Counted from the first letter of the stretch, positions 39,501 to 53,612 are shown. The stretch is 64,000 nt of DNA from Larus michahellis (GCF_964199755.1 NC_133906.1:19193378-19257377), one strand, 5' to 3'. Numbers and translations: made by a program. Notes: generated by a model not told the origin, from the sequence alone.

Positions 39501-42500
39501 TGAATACCTCTGTGTGTGGCAGCGTCGAACTACAGGTCCTGTGGCCCCTGTGCATAACACATCAGTAGATTATGATTTTAAGCAAACCGTAACCATTAAG
39601 AAAGCAAAAATAGGAAGTAGATACAATGTGCGGTAACCTCATATTTCATGTGTGTGGTTGATGCTAATGTTGTCGCATCACTGAAACATGGGCATGTTTA
39701 ACTGAAATATCTCCCTGAATTCATTTCATCCCCCAGAATAGATGGTAATGAACAGGCTCTGTGTTTGCAGCTGAGTGTGTCGTGTGGCTTACCTGTATGA
39801 AAATAGACACCTGCTGCTTTGAGGGTTCTTGACTCTAAAGGTTAGGAGACTTTATATTTTTTGTGCTATTTCTTTGAAGGCCGAGGGAGAAGGTGAATTT
39901 AGAGTCCTTCCTTCAGCAGAAGCATGCAGCAGTGCCAGGTGACTAGAAAGGGTAAAATGATGGTGTGGCGTAGCTGAAAGGTTTGCCTAGTGACGTAGCA
40001 GAGCAAAACCCTTCTGATCCGCTTTAAAGACGTATTCACAGGTTCCGTCTTCAGCCATGTTTGGAAAAGAGCTTTACAGCCTCAGCGCAGTCACTGGCAA
40101 ACTCTGCCTTGCTGGCTTTTGCCGTGACTGGGCTCAGGGCAGGCCTAACATGGCAGGGAGGGGATGCTGCAGGTCAGAGCTGAGAGGTGTGGCAAGAGGG
40201 ATGCTCTGTGCCAGGTGTGAGGGCACAGGAGGGCTGAAGCTTAGGACAGAGATGCAAATTCCTATCCCTGGGAGGTCCGCGGCGGACAGGAGCACCGTGT
40301 CCTGTCGGCAGCAAAGGGATGAGAGGCTGCTTACCTGAGTCAACAAGTGCTGGGAATAGTTTTCTCTTGTTCTTCATCTCAGCCTCCATCCATGCACATG
40401 TAATGCACATCCCCACCCTGTGCATAGCCCAACTCCTCAGGGGATGAGAGTTGCTTCAGCCCAAGCTCCTTAGCTTTATTTAATTTGCGGTGCAGAGACT
40501 CCTTTCAGCCTCTGGCCGGAGTCCCCAGGTGAGCCCCAGCAGCGTCAGGCAGACAGTGGTGGTTTGCTCTCGCTGCCCAGGGAAGACGACAGCTTAGCGA
40601 CAGATTTCCCTGGCAGTGACCTGGGGGACATGTCCTGTTGAGCGGTGCTTGCAGAAGGTGAGTCAGCAGCTTGGCAAATCCGTCCCTGCAAAACTCAGGC
40701 CACTTTGCAGGGATGACCAGCGACTTAAAAACCTCCGTTCAGTGCAGAGCCCTGTAGCTTTGCTGGTGCACCCATCAGCTTTTGTGCGTGCTTAGGTGTT
40801 GGGCTACTGAGAAGGGACATCCAGGAGCTCCACACTTGAAACACAGAGCAGGATTTTGCAGCTGCAAGAAAACTTGTAAAAAGGCTGAAAAACAATGAAT
40901 TATTTATCCCTCTCCTTCCATTTGTGCACAGCTACAGGTACTGTGGGGTCCTCATACTGAATATGGGCTGTGGGTGCTGCTAGAATATTGACAGTTGAGT
41001 CTCTTCTACATATTAAAAAATGAACATGTAGTTTGGAGCCTGTTCATATTCTATGAAGGCCTCCGAGCACCAATTAGAGAGGGATTTGTAGCGATCACTC
41101 ACTCTGTGCTTACGTTCTTATCGATAGCAGCAAGCTTAGATCCAGATCAGCTGTAAAATGAAGTATTTCTTTTTCTTCTTCTTCTTGGATACTTACGTAT
41201 ATAGAGAGAGTATTTCTGGAGATTGCTTTTTATCTCTTAAATTACCTCTCAGAGACAGGAAGGAATAGGCAAACATTTGAATGTTCTCAAATGAGGATCT
41301 AAATTTGGCTTAATTAAACAATTATTGCATGTTGAATTTAAAGGAAGCTGCTTTGTTGACAAACATACGATGGTCGCCATTTCTTGGAAAGGTGTTGCTG
41401 TAATTATTCCAGCAGCAATCAATTAAAATGCAATTTTTATAATTAAACTTCCATGATCTAAATAAGCCCAGCCCTATAATAGTATGTAATTCTTGTGGTG
41501 TTGGTAGACTTGTTTTAATTTTCACAGTGTCAGAAATCTCATGTAAATGCTTTGGCATATTTTTTTTTCCCCTGCAGAGCTCAGGATGCTAGCTATGACT
41601 ATTTAATGTGACTTAAGACAACAGAAACACGGATTTAACGATCAGATGTAGTCTGATTAATACAACATAGGTACTACAAGGAAATACATCTCCTTAGATT
41701 TTGTAATAGGGAAAGATGTGATGCAGGCAGATGAATCACAGACCATCAATTCACGTTAGATCAAATTGAGGTTAAGGATGCGCAATTTCTGGCAGGGATG
41801 GGCTGTAGCTTTCTAGTAATTGCATGTCTGTTTAGTGAGATGCCAGCACCTTGCAGAGTCAGGTCCAGCCCTAAGGAGGGTGCTGGTGGGTGAAATCCTG
41901 CCAAGTAGGAGGGAGCGGGTCCTGGGGGTGACACCAGCCTCCTGCACCCAAGGGCCTGGGGTGGGCACTGGGTGCTCGGCAGTCGCAGCTGCTGCTGAAG
42001 AAGGTGGGAACCCATCCCATGTGCTTTCCCCAAGAAGGAAAAGTATTTAAAAGATGAGTGCTGAGCCATTTCCTCAGCTACGGCTCCCAGGACAGGGCGC
42101 GCTGTCTGTCCGCCCTGGGCGTGGAGAGCCTTGGGTGAACGTGGGCCAATATCATCAGTGGGGACATTGATGGGGCTCCACTGTCATTCGTCGAAGGCAG
42201 CCCTGCGGAGAGGCTGGCAGGGCTTGTCAGGCATCAGGAACGGGTTTCCCCCAGCCTTGTGTGTCTGTTTCTGTCCAAAGGGCATGGAGGCACTTATTCT
42301 TTGCGTGACTATTTTTATGTATTTAATTTTTGATCCTACGCTGTGGGAGTGGTGCCTGGGGAGAAAAGCTGATGTGACGCAATTAGGAAAAATCAGAGGA
42401 GGAATAAGGGGAATTTCACACCTGTAAATCTATCTGCTCATCTGGAAAGGATCCCAAGTACTCATTGCTGACAAGCATAAAAAAAAAGGAGTGAAGAAGT

Positions 42501-45069
42501 AAAATTTGGGCTCTGCAGCAGGCAGAGGAGGGATTTGAGAAACAGTCAGCAGCACAGACCAGACCTGTCCATTGTGTGACTCTCACAGTTTTCACTCACA
42601 GCTTATCCTTTCTTCTCTAAAAATAAAGCTTTATTATGTGAATAGGGATCCTACTAAGCCAGAAACACACAGGCTTTATTTTTTGACTTATTAGCAAGGT
42701 AAGAGTGGAAATGTGCATGTGGCTGCGAGGAAGGCAGCGTGGGGAAGCGTGCTGTTCCTTTCCAAAACTCTAGTGGGAATTTTAGATATATACGTTTACA
42801 TTTCCTGTAATAGGGTTAGGGCCCCAAAGGCAACAGCTCTCTGCCAGTGGATATGGAAACTGTCCCGGTTAGCTTAGGTAACACGTGGAGCTCAGAGCAA
42901 ACACAAAATCAACATGCTCCTTAAAGAGGCAATAAGTCAGAGAGACTTTAATATTCTGCAGATCCAAATTCTCCGGGGTGCGGTATTAACACAAGTCTGA
43001 AGACAAAGATGCATTTATTTCAACTGCATTCCTTTAAAGATAGATGGGGTTTTACTTCTTTGCCTTTAGTTGTGTAGAACTGAAATAGGGTAACGTTTTT
43101 CCCTGTGAAAAGTGCCGTCTAGTAGAGCATGGAATGTCCTTTGGGAGGTTACAAGGACTCCTGAGGAAGTCAGGTATTAGCCAAGATGCAGAAAAGGGGC
43201 TGAACCGAGCCATTAGCAATCCACCATCATCCCAGCAATAAAAACATTTCAAAATAATACCGAATTATTAGAATAATAACAGCATGCTATCCAGCAGAAA
43301 CTGTTCCCTGCTCACCTGCTGAACTGGCCGCTCATTAGCTTACACAGTAACGAGTCTCTAGTTGATTTTCTCATGCTGCCCTTTAGCAGCGAGACCCACT
43401 TGTTCCCTCTGGGGCATTCTTGAAAAAATAAAAAGTAAAATCACACCACAACACAAAAGAACAAGAAACCCCCAGCAATGTTATTCTTTTTATTAATGTA
43501 TATCGGTTATTTTCCCTATTCTCTGCAAACCACACCCTTGCCAACCCTCGCCCGGGGTTGCAGTTCAGGAGGAGACGTGCTTATGCATCGCAGGACTGAT
43601 TGATCCCTTGGGGAAGTAGCAGTGAGAGGCAATGAAGAGGCGAGTATCAGCTACAAATTGCCATATCTTGGCTTCTTCAAGAGGGTCTTTTCATTCTTTG
43701 ATGTTATTTGTTTTAGGGAGAGGGGAAGTGTGCAAAAGGAAACAACTGATGTGTGAGATTGAGACGTAACATACAACTGATGGCAGGATTCTCGTGTGGA
43801 TGTAGTTATGTGCCTGCGTCTCTCTATATGCTATAGGAGGCTTAGCTTTGATTTAATAAGCGAGGTCCTGTAACTATGCTAATGGAGATGAAGTGGGAGG
43901 GAGATGAAAGGTTGAGGGCTGGAGGGTCGGAGGAAAGATACAGAAGCCGCTGTAGGTAATCTGGATGCAGCATGGAAGGATCTCGCATGAAAGGGAGGGC
44001 TGTTTCTCACCTCCCCACCCTCCCAAACATTTTGCTTTGATCTTTGCTAGCGGTAAGCTTCAACGAGCAAAAGACATCAGTGACTACACTGATTCAGATG
44101 TGGTTTTTCTCCTACTGGCCTGCCGATATCCCTGAAGTGCCCCAAGCCTTGCTAGCTTTCCTTCCATGCAGCACCCACACCCCCTTCGGCGCCATCCCTG
44201 AGAAGGAGGATGGTGCTGCTATTCTGGCAGGTGAGCAGCAGAAAAAATTACCAGCCAGGCATGGGAGCTCGTGGGGAGAGCACAGGCGAGCAAAGTCCAG
44301 CAGAGAGCACACACAGGGATGCAGGATGGAGAAACGCTGCATCAGGAGACCCAGCATGGGGAAGGGGACAGGCAGCAGCTCTGGGACATGGGGCCATGGA
44401 CACGCTGTAGCTGGAATTTTCCCTTGTCTCTCTTCTCAGCCCTTACAGCCTGGGGAGGTTTTGCTTTCTGAGGGCTTTTCCTCCTTCTGCCCAAATAGGA
44501 ACTGAAGCCTGCTGGTGTCTCCCGTCTGGCCAGCACCAGCTCGTTCCTGGTCTTCCTTTTCCTTGCTGCAACTGCCGCAGAGCCAAACCTGGGTGCTTGG
44601 GGCAGGGAATCCCCTGCGTGGGGTGGTTAATGCAAACTGCCAGCGTGTTGAACACAGCCTGAAGCCCTCCTGCCGCTGCTGCGACAGTCCCAACGTGCCG
44701 CTGTGCTTTCCCCTCAGTCAACCTTGCACAGCAGACTTATTGCATGACAAGCACGTGCATTTATATATGGCTTATTGCAAGATGCATGTGAGCGGGTGGC
44801 TGAATGTTGGTCCTGAGATGGGACCGTTTGGCCAGGGCAAAGGCAGACAACAAATGCTGAGATGTCGACCGTGGTGGGGTGAAGATTAGCTGGAAAGAAG
44901 GCTTTTGTCGGAGCACATGTGGCAGGGGAGGCTTAGGGACGACCACCCAGTCGGTGTCTAGCAGGGACCCAGATCAGCGGGGAACGGGGCCAGGTCTGGG
45001 CCGCCAGCACCGTGTCTGCAAAGGGCCGGAGCAGCCAGCGGAGCCGCAGCTGAGAAAGAGGCCTGGCCT

Positions 45070-45155
45070 GCAGGGAGTTCAGGAGAAATGTCTTTGTGCA
45101 GAAGGTGATTAATGTCTTTAATGAACTACCAAAGGAAGTAATAGAAAGCCGAACC
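45070..45155 (+). mobile_element. Short ancient CR1-like reverse transcriptase relic
   Basis: On the plus strand this stretch reads REFRRNVFVQKVINVFNELP then KEVIES. It aligns by eye with the CR1 C-terminal motif (N-F-F-x-x-R-V-x-x-x-W-N-x-L-P-x-x-V-V-E-S). It is short and flanked by unrelated DNA, and probably an old degraded insertion. Orientation is the same as GRIA1. Confidence 0.55.
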
Positions 45156-47813
45156 ACATACGGCTGCAGTGGGGGAAGGGGCCAAGGGGACGTTTCTGTT
45201 GCAGGCAAGGACGGGGAAGCGAGCTGCGGCACAGCCCGTGCAGCGATGCCGTTTCCAGTTCACTGTCCCAGAAAAACAGTCGGGCACAGCAGCTGTCCCT
45301 AGTCCATCCCGAGCAAAGGCAAAGCTGAGTGCGTTTCACGGATTTAATCAGAATTAATTCAGTCTTCCAGCCTGTCCTGGTTCTGGGGTCTTTTCTGCTC
45401 AGCTCGTTATAGCTGTTTCAACCAAAAGCCACTGTCTGCAGCTTTGAGGTGTGGGGATAGTAATCTGGGAGTCGCCGCACTCCTCTCCTGTGGGAATAGC
45501 AAAGGGAGGCTTATGGGAGAGCGGAGACTTGCTGGAGACTGGGACCTGGATTAGCCTAGGCTGGCAGGCGTTAAGAGTCATCACTTGTTTGGGAACCTGC
45601 AAGTAATGTGTGGATGAACTCAGGCAAATTTCTAACATTGAGTCATCTATATCATAACATCCTCCACCTTAGCAGCCTTGTGTGCCAGGCTCAGCAAACA
45701 CCTCGGAGGGAGCAGATACCAGCACCTCTCCTGAACCCACAGAGACCCACGCGGTCACAGAGCTTGCAGAGTGTTGCCCATTTGGAGTTACCCACAGACT
45801 AGGAAACCAGCTCTTCATGTTCCCAGACACATCCATGGTTATGTGCCCATAATTAGAAGGGGCAGTGAGTTCACCGTGCAGGCCCTGGCTAGGAGGCGAG
45901 ATAGCTCCTGCATTATTTTGGGGTACAGGCTTGCTCTGTCAAAGAGGAAACTCTCTTTCAAGCATTGTCAAAGTTTTAGTGAGGCTTAACAGTCATGATG
46001 AAATAGGAAAACCGACACATAGCATCTCAGATAGCAGCTGTGGGCTAAGAGACTATTCCCAAACTTCTCTTCTTTTCTTGGGGAGCTTCAGCCCACCAAA
46101 GCATGTTCTCAAGTGAAGTCCTTACATGTGCTCTCACTATAAATGCTGGATGCGCTTTCCCCTAATTGAACTTTTCCTTCCTCTGTGAACACCAGGTAAA
46201 GCAACTGAATTACGTGCTTATCAGGTTAGTTCTGCTTTGTCAGATGTCTGTAGAGAAATAGAGGAAGAGAGGGGAAGAACCAAGGCCAAGTTTGACCCAG
46301 GGTGCTCGTGCCACGTTGCTGCTTACATGCCATAGCAGCATCCTTAAGCAGCAGGTCCTTAAAACATGAAGAAGGGAATTCATCCCATCCGACTTTTCTG
46401 GCTAAGGATTAGTTGCCCTCATCTAAGCTACTCATTGATGTTACCCGTGTAATCAGATGAGAGCCCTCCAGTGAGTGGGCCTTTTGAACTGTCTCAGACA
46501 CCCATCTCAGTACGGGAGGAATTGCCTGCTTATCTCCCTTGTCAATACTGAAAGCCAACATGACAAACTTGACTTAGCTTACCGTGAGACCTTCAGAGGT
46601 AGGTAATACATCTACAGACTCCTACCCAAAGTGTCTGCAGCTGTATTATGTTCTTCTGCTAATTCCTCAGTACTCTGCTGAAGGTGATACTTCAGCAGTA
46701 CCAAACGTTTTCCTGCTCTCCCTGCAAGCAGCCTGAAAAGGCTTTGATAAAAGCAGACATCACATTGGAAACAGGCAGTTCGCAGTTGTGCTATTCTGAT
46801 GTATTGCTAAGAGGTGATGAAAACATATGTTCATGGCATAGAAACTGCTCTTCTTAGGTTCACCTTCTGTATTGCAGTACGGTACCGTAGTGGCCCTTCA
46901 AGGACAGGAGTCTGCCGTCATCCTGAGACATGCTCTCATCCTTTTGGCCTCTTCTATTTCTCACTTTTCATGGGCTTACTGCTGGCAGTAGTGTTTGCAG
47001 TGCTCTAGCAACGATGGCTGGGTTTGGTTTTGCTGTCTTTAAGCAGACCTCTTTCTCCTTCTTTCTGTTGATACGCTCCTGGCTGATATTGCCTTTCCCT
47101 AGGAGTAGGCTCCGGGGGCTCATGGGGATCATCAGGGGAGGAACGGGAATGCCTTCAGATGCTAACTGTAGCATTTTCAAAATAGCACCCGGGGATTTGA
47201 CCAAGCAATCCCCGCTAGCTCTGATGGGAAGAGCACAGCTAAGCCCTGCATGGCACTGGAACAAGCAACCTTGTGAGCTTTTTTGGAGGGGAAAAAAATA
47301 AAAAAGTTGTTTTGCTCAAAAAAAATACAAAATTTCGAAATTAGCATCCTTTAGCAGCTGAGCCATATTAGACCCCAAAACCTGAATTGAAACATACCTG
47401 AAAATCTTGGGGTTACACTGAATCCCTCCCTGCTCTGTCCCTGAGTTCAGGTCGCCGTTTGACAGCAATCTCAGAGGAGCGTGACAGCGATGTGTGGCCA
47501 GGTTTCATGTTTCAAGCCTGTCTCTGGAAGGAAAGTAGAAGTGTGAATCCAAACTAGCAACTCAAGCAGGACAACTTTGATAAGAAAATTTAAAAAACAA
47601 ACAAACCACAAAAACCCCCTCCCCCTTGGTTCCCGGGGCTGTGCAGTGAAATCTAGAGCAGTGTCGGGGAGGCTGGGGGTGGTGAGAATCAGGGTCAAGA
47701 TGAGGGAGGTACGGCAGCATCCTCTGGCAGGACTGTGGGAGCCTTTGGCGAAGGTGTGTTTGTCTCAGGGCTGTCTGCGGTAATCGAGCTGTGCAGGAGG
47801 AATGAGCTGCTTT

Positions 47814-47868
47814 GCTGTAGGACTCTGGGCGCTCGTGCTGTAGGACTCTGGGCGCTCGTGCTATAGGA
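47814..47868. repeat. 23-bp tandem duplication in GRIA1 intron 2
   Basis: The unit GACTCTGGGCGCTCGTGCTG then TAG occurs at 47821-47843 and again at 47844-47866 with one difference (G to A near the end). The last seven bases of the unit also precede the first copy. The near identity means the duplication is recent. Confidence 0.9.
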
Positions 47869-50555
47869 TGGTTCGTGTCCAGAGCTGCAAGAGGTGTTGC
47901 AGACGTGTAGCGTGCAGGGATGAGATTTGCAGTGTTTTTCCTGGCTATCCTTGCCTGCAGCCAATGCAGAGAATTATTCACTTTCCACAACAGCGAATTT
48001 ACATCAAAAAAAAGGCTCCATCAAAAAGAAATCGCACTTGACAGTCTCCCTTTAGCCACGGGAGAGCAGCAAGCAGACAGGCGCAGGAGGCTGCCTTCCC
48101 ATCCCTTGCTGTCTGCGTGGTCTGTGGTTTTGGCATTGCGAAAACGGGAAGCAGCTGTAAGCCCTTTGGATCACAAATGGATCTGGGAGCCTGCTACCTC
48201 TGCTAACAACTCATTTATTATCAGGGAGCAGACAGTTTCCTCTGAGCCAGTGCAATCTATCATTTCTTAAAGATGCTGTGTGAGATTGAAAGAATTTGCT
48301 TTAAGACCTGGCACCTGGAGACCAGCAATGAGTCCATCTTTGGGAAGAAATCTCCTTCCTCTCTGGGATTTTTTTCCCCGGCTGCAGCTGGAGCAGTCCA
48401 TGGGTACCACTGCCCAGGCAGGGAGAGGGATGTGCAGCACATGCACTCTTTCCTCTAAAAAGTTCGAGAGCATCCCTGCTCTTGAAAAATTTCTTAAGAA
48501 AAACGAGGGCCCTTTGCTTCTCTCTTTGTGCACAAAATACTGATGAAGGGAGGGTTAAGAGGCTATTCCAGCCCCTTTCCATGAAACCCATATATGCAAC
48601 TCCAGGCAGGTTCAGTCTGCCACACACAATAACCCATCCACAATCAGCACCCGCTGCTGCCTGGCCTGGATTTCATGCTGTTTCAGCGCAGTACCGCTTC
48701 CTCTGCCATGTCAGCCCATTTGCTCCCCCCAAAGTGTGGGGTAACACAGTGGGAGAGGGGTCGTGGGGCCACGCTGCGGCCCCAAACAAGTCCCCGCACC
48801 CAGAGACCTGCAGTGAAAACAGCTCTGCCTAAGGGCGCTTCCCTGGCACTTTGCCCGATGCACGGGGTGAGCGTTCAGGCGGGGGTCCCATGGGGTCTCC
48901 TGTGCAGATGCTGAGTGGTCTGATGTGGGCACTCCAAATCCAATCCTCCTTTGCTATAGAGAGCAGTGAGGTGATGAAAACCCATATTAATTATACCCCT
49001 TGCAGCATCCATGAGCTCACACTGTTTTTTTTGTCTGCTGTTATCTCCTGGCTGCTTAAAATCCTGGGCTCCCAACGTGCTCCAAGGGAATTTGCTGTCA
49101 GAGTCAGCAGGCGAGATGGTAAAATGTGCTGGTGCGTGCGACAGCCTTGGACCGGAGATGGGGTGCCCCCAGGTGATGGAGCACTGTGACCCTCTGCAGC
49201 TATTTTTCTGTTTTCATGTTTAGTTGGTTGATGTGGTTTAACCTTTCTTCCTTTAATTTGCACTCATGAATTATTCCAAGCGAAGCCAGCATTTGTCTTA
49301 ATTTTGGTTTGTTTTTTAAAACATCTTTTCAGTGTGACTGGAAATCAGGGCTACATGCACTTGGTTCTGTGCTGTCGGTTTCCCAGATTACGGATCAAGT
49401 GCTATCTAAAGAAGGTTCACTTGATCCTAAGGCACTCGAGAGGATTTTTCAGTCTGTGATCCCATCGCTGCTGTCTTTACCTTTCCTGCAGATTTTGCCC
49501 AGCAACACTATGCTCCACCCTGATTTTTGCTCATTCTTCCCTTCCCTGCAGCAGGATTTTTCTCTTGGCTGTTCTGCTTCTGTCTGTGCCTGTAACTGTT
49601 GCAAGCCCCATGGTTAAGTTGTCACGACGGTCTGGTGGCTGTCGTGGTTCCTGCTGTTCACCTGTTGCATCTCCCTGTTGTCATGAGTTTAGTGAGCTCT
49701 CACAGCAGTGTTTTTCACCATTATATTTGTTTACCAAATATTTGGGGTCCTGATTGTTGTCCTGTGAGGACCAAAAATCATATCTTTAAAGGCATTTCAA
49801 CGTTTAGCAATTCCTCCAGGAGCATCAGTACCTAAATGTGGTGTAGTGTGTTCTAAGTGATATTAAGCGTCGCTGTGGGTCTGGTTCGAGCGTAGCATAA
49901 ACAAGATTAGTGGATTTTTATTTTTATTTTATCCAAACCATTTTTTTTTTGGATGAAATAACAAGCCAAAAGCAGGATTATAGCTTCAGGATTTTTTTTT
50001 TTCATGGAAGGTGTGTGTTTCTGCTCGTCCGTTCCGTGGTGATGCTGCTGTCTGCTCCAGAACAGGCTCTAACGGCAGCTAAACCGCGATGCACAGTAGG
50101 ACAGGATGGCTCCCATAGTCCAGTCTCCTCTTGCTCGTGCATGGGTGAGCCAGGGGCGCTCAGCCCATCTCTGGCTATTTCTGGTTCTGCTACACTTGGG
50201 TGGGCAAGGGGACGGGACAGTGTTGGGTGCTCCCAGCCTGGCTGTGCTGTGGTGGAGGGTGCAGGTCTTGCACTGCTGCACTCAGCTCCTCCTCTCTGGC
50301 GGGGTTTGGCAGGGTGCTGTAGGATACCTCGTATAGAAGCTGATGCCCTTCCCCAGATCCTCATCTCTCTCAGAGAGAGATCTTGCTTTGGGATCTTGTA
50401 TCAGTCTCACACCTTGTTTTCTGGTTTGTCAGAGGAATCTCCTGTCAAGGCCGGATTACTGAGGAGCTCTCATGGCTTCTTTGTGGCATTTCTTTTCTCA
50501 AGAAGTGAGAGTAAAAAACAATGTGCAAGGGGATACACTAAGACATCAATGGTAT

Positions 50556-50573
50556 AAAAAAAAAAAAAAAAAA
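50556..50573. repeat. Poly-A tract
   Basis: Run of about 18 A in intron 2, followed about 25 bases later by a second run of about 12 A. I see no retroelement body upstream of either. Confidence 0.85.
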
Positions 50574-52430
50574 GGTCTTGAAAAGGGTGTCTTGAGAAGA
50601 AAAAAAAAAAGAATTGAGTTTTAGGCAAGTTGCAGAATCGGGGACAGATGATAAATGGGAGCTGAAGGCTTGTGGCAAGTGCATTAGAGGCAGCCTCTAA
50701 CATGTTCTTTAAATCAACATTTGTTGCAGTTTGGTCCCATCCACAGACAGCAGCTACAGAGTGCAGTGAAATGTCTCCTCTGATCCTGCGTCCCATCGCT
50801 CTAACCTTGGGGCTGTGCAATTAGTGAAGGCACCAGCATGAAAAAGGACAAGGTCTGAGGTCCTGAAAGAGCAGCACCTGATGCATTGGACCGTGTAGGC
50901 TGTTCTGCAAGGAATGTAATCACTTTTCAGACACGTTCTAACGTTAACAGAGACACTGACTTCAAGCCTCAAATGACCTACCTGTGCCTTTGAGACCTTG
51001 GCTCTGTGGGTAGCTTTCCTTTCTCTTGTGTGCAAGACTGCATATGAAGGGGGCTTTAGGGGGAAGTTACATCCTAGGGTTTTTTTGGGTACTTTGCCAT
51101 CCTGGTGGCTGGTTTTTGGGTTTTTTTTCAGTGAGACTGGATGGGGCAGGGAGGTGGGAAGGGCTGGCATTGATGAGGTACCACTGAAGCCATACTGGGA
51201 ATAGCTGGAGCCCCCTCCGATTCAGCAGCATCCATTTAGCTGGAAAGGGTCAGGTGCTCGGGAGCGGAGATGTGCTTTCTGTGACTGCCAATATTGATAA
51301 ATAAGTGGGAGGGCACTTGCCCGTGGGAGAGAACATGGCTTTGCATTTCTGGCCAGGTCCACATTGGCCTCATTTTCTTGCTTAGGCTCATGTTTACAGT
51401 CCTTGCTCTTCCTGATGAATCTGACCCCCATTCGGGAGGGTCCACAGATCCCTGGCAAGCAGGGACAGCCGTCTGGCTGGTACCCAGAGCTCTCCCGTGT
51501 CTGCTGGCACATGAGCAGCAGGGGATGAAATCTGGGAAGTGATGGGGGAACTACTCTTCTCCTGGAAGCACCAGGCAGCATATGGGTAAAGGCCATGTAG
51601 GTGCTTTGAGTGGGTGAACAGAGACTACCTCTGCATGCAGGATCCTGGGGAACATTTTCCCCCAAGCAGACTTTGTCATGGAGCAACCCAGCAAAGTGGA
51701 AGTGCCAAGGGGCCATGCTGAGCGGCTGCAGTCCATATTATTTGCCATCTGTTCTCCCATTGCTGTTATGACAGCAGGAAAATATCCTTTGCATCGGCAG
51801 TGTAGGCTCATTCATCTCCGCTCCCCAAGTGACAAGAGCATGATTCACCTGCTTGTCTCAATCTTCGTCTTCCTCCCCAAATGTGGCACTGGGGCTCAGC
51901 TCGTATGGCCGGCCAGCTTGGCTGACACCCTTCACACTGTGCTGCCTTGCCAGACATGGGACACGCAGAGTGCTGGGGATGTACGCTGATGTGACTAAGC
52001 CACTTCGGAAGATGAGGGACTGAACGAGCACTCCTTCTCCCCCACTGCCTGCAGGGAAGCATTTAGTCTCCCAATGGGAAGAAATTCAGAGAGATGCATT
52101 TAAAATACGAACCCCTGCACAGAGGAGGACGCCTTCTCTTGATTTCACTTTTGTGTAGCACTAGGCGGCCCGATGGTGGGTGAAGCTTTCCTATTCAGCT
52201 CGGCCAATGTGCCCGTAATTTTCCTTTTTGGTCTTCAAGACGTGAAGAAAGATTATCAGTAACCCTCAATGGAGTGAAGCCTTTCTTCTGTAGACAAACT
52301 TCCTTAGGGAAAAAAGGTTAAAAGGCTGTGGATCCTCTGCTTGTTTGAGACAAGCCTAACACCCCACTAAAATTAGGTCTTAATTAGATAAAAGGCTAGT
52401 GGGCGAGTGGCTTGCTCCCTCTCCATGTCT

Positions 52431-52685
52431 TAGAGTCATAGAATCATTCAGGTTGGAAAAGACCTTTGCGATCATTGAGTGCAACCATCAAGCCCACTGT
52501 ACAAAGTTCTCCCCTACACCATATCCCCCAACACCACATCTGAACGACTCTAAAACACATCCAGGGATGGTGACTCCACCGCCTCCCTGGGCAGTCTGTT
52601 CCAGTGTCTGACCATTCTTTCTGTGAAGAATTGTTTCCTGATGTCCAGTCTAAACCTACACTGTTGCAGCTTGAAGCCAAGAGGG
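52431..52685 (-). mobile_element. CR1 LINE 3' fragment in GRIA1 intron 2
   Basis: This is a 5'-truncated CR1 on the minus strand, antisense to GRIA1. The plus strand begins with AGAGTCATAGAATCATTCAG (the reversed CR1 tail) and GGTTGGAAAAGACCT, then continues with the typical CCTCCCTGGGCAGTCTGTTC and CCTGATGTCCAGTCTAAACC blocks. Similarity fades around 52680 after the GTTGCAGCTTGAAGC block. Only the last 60-80 codons of the reverse transcriptase region and the 3' UTR are present. It belongs to a different subfamily from the copy at 16.8 kb, judging from the 3' UTR. Confidence 0.9.
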
Positions 52686-53455
52686 TAGGTTTAGTCTTGC
52701 AAGCTTCCTCTCCACTCCACGTAAGGACGGCAGTTTGGGGGCACTTCTCTCCCATGATAATCCAAAGCATTTAACTGGTGGTGACTGGAGACCCACCAGG
52801 CCTTTGAGGAGGCTGTCCAGTCCCTGAGAAGACCATGGACCATCCTAAGCTCAGAGAGAGTCAAGGAGATCTTTTCATGCCCACATTAAAGCAACCAAGA
52901 ATCAATTCCTTTGGGCTTGCTTCTTCCAAGTCGGGACCTTCCATAACCAAAAGACTAGATGCAGCCCAGTACAAGTTTCCCAGCAGACCCAAGGCAGATA
53001 TGCTGGAGACATTGCAAATGAGGAGAAATGTTATGTTCTGTTTTGTTTTCCCTGCTGTGATTTAGTGGCAGTGATCATGGCGAGGCCTGGAGTTTTCTGA
53101 TCTAAGCTTGGCAGAGAAAAGGAGAAAATGTCTAACTACTGCAAGAATTATAATTATTGTTAGGCATTTCTGTGGTGCTATCAAAATATGAAATGAATTC
53201 TAGGAGGGCTTTAAATAAATGCTTTCTCCCAGGATGTCCCCGGGTTGGACCCTGGCACATGCAGTCACACTTGCCAGAGTGATTCCCTTCTGAGTTGCAA
53301 TCAATAACAAAAATAACCATGGGGGCAGTCAGATGCACTGAAAAGTCAGTAAGCCTGACAGGATATCCTCATCGTCCCTATATGGAAAAGCAGCCACCTA
53401 CTGCCTATAAAACTTTTTATTTTCTGAGAATATTAGAGGTTGCTGTGTAGGAAGC

Positions 53456-53475
53456 GGGGGGAAGGGGGGAGGGGG
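53456..53475. repeat. G-rich tract, G-quadruplex candidate
   Basis: Three long G-runs (six, six and five) separated by AA and A. Since each six-base run can supply two triplets, a G-quadruplex on the plus (non-template) strand is plausible. Confidence 0.6.
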
Positions 53476-53595
53476 CATTAGCCTTGTTTAAATGCCCAAA
53501 ATATTTATTGAGGACATGCTTCCTCTATATTCTCTCATGATAGGATGCCCCAAATCCAGTGACACTAATTAGCTACTTAAACTTTTTCTTCCCTG

Positions 53596-53612
53596 CCCCC
53601 CCCCCCCGCCCC
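53596..53612. repeat. Poly-C tract
   Basis: Twelve C, one G, then four C, ending in CAG. It is a pyrimidine tract plus AG, but no conserved exon follows. Confidence 0.8.

Noticed and set aside
49910..50557. 215-codon open frame on the plus strand
   Set aside because: No family resemblance, low-complexity T-rich start, inside intron 2. Long chance frames are expected in GC-richer intron DNA.
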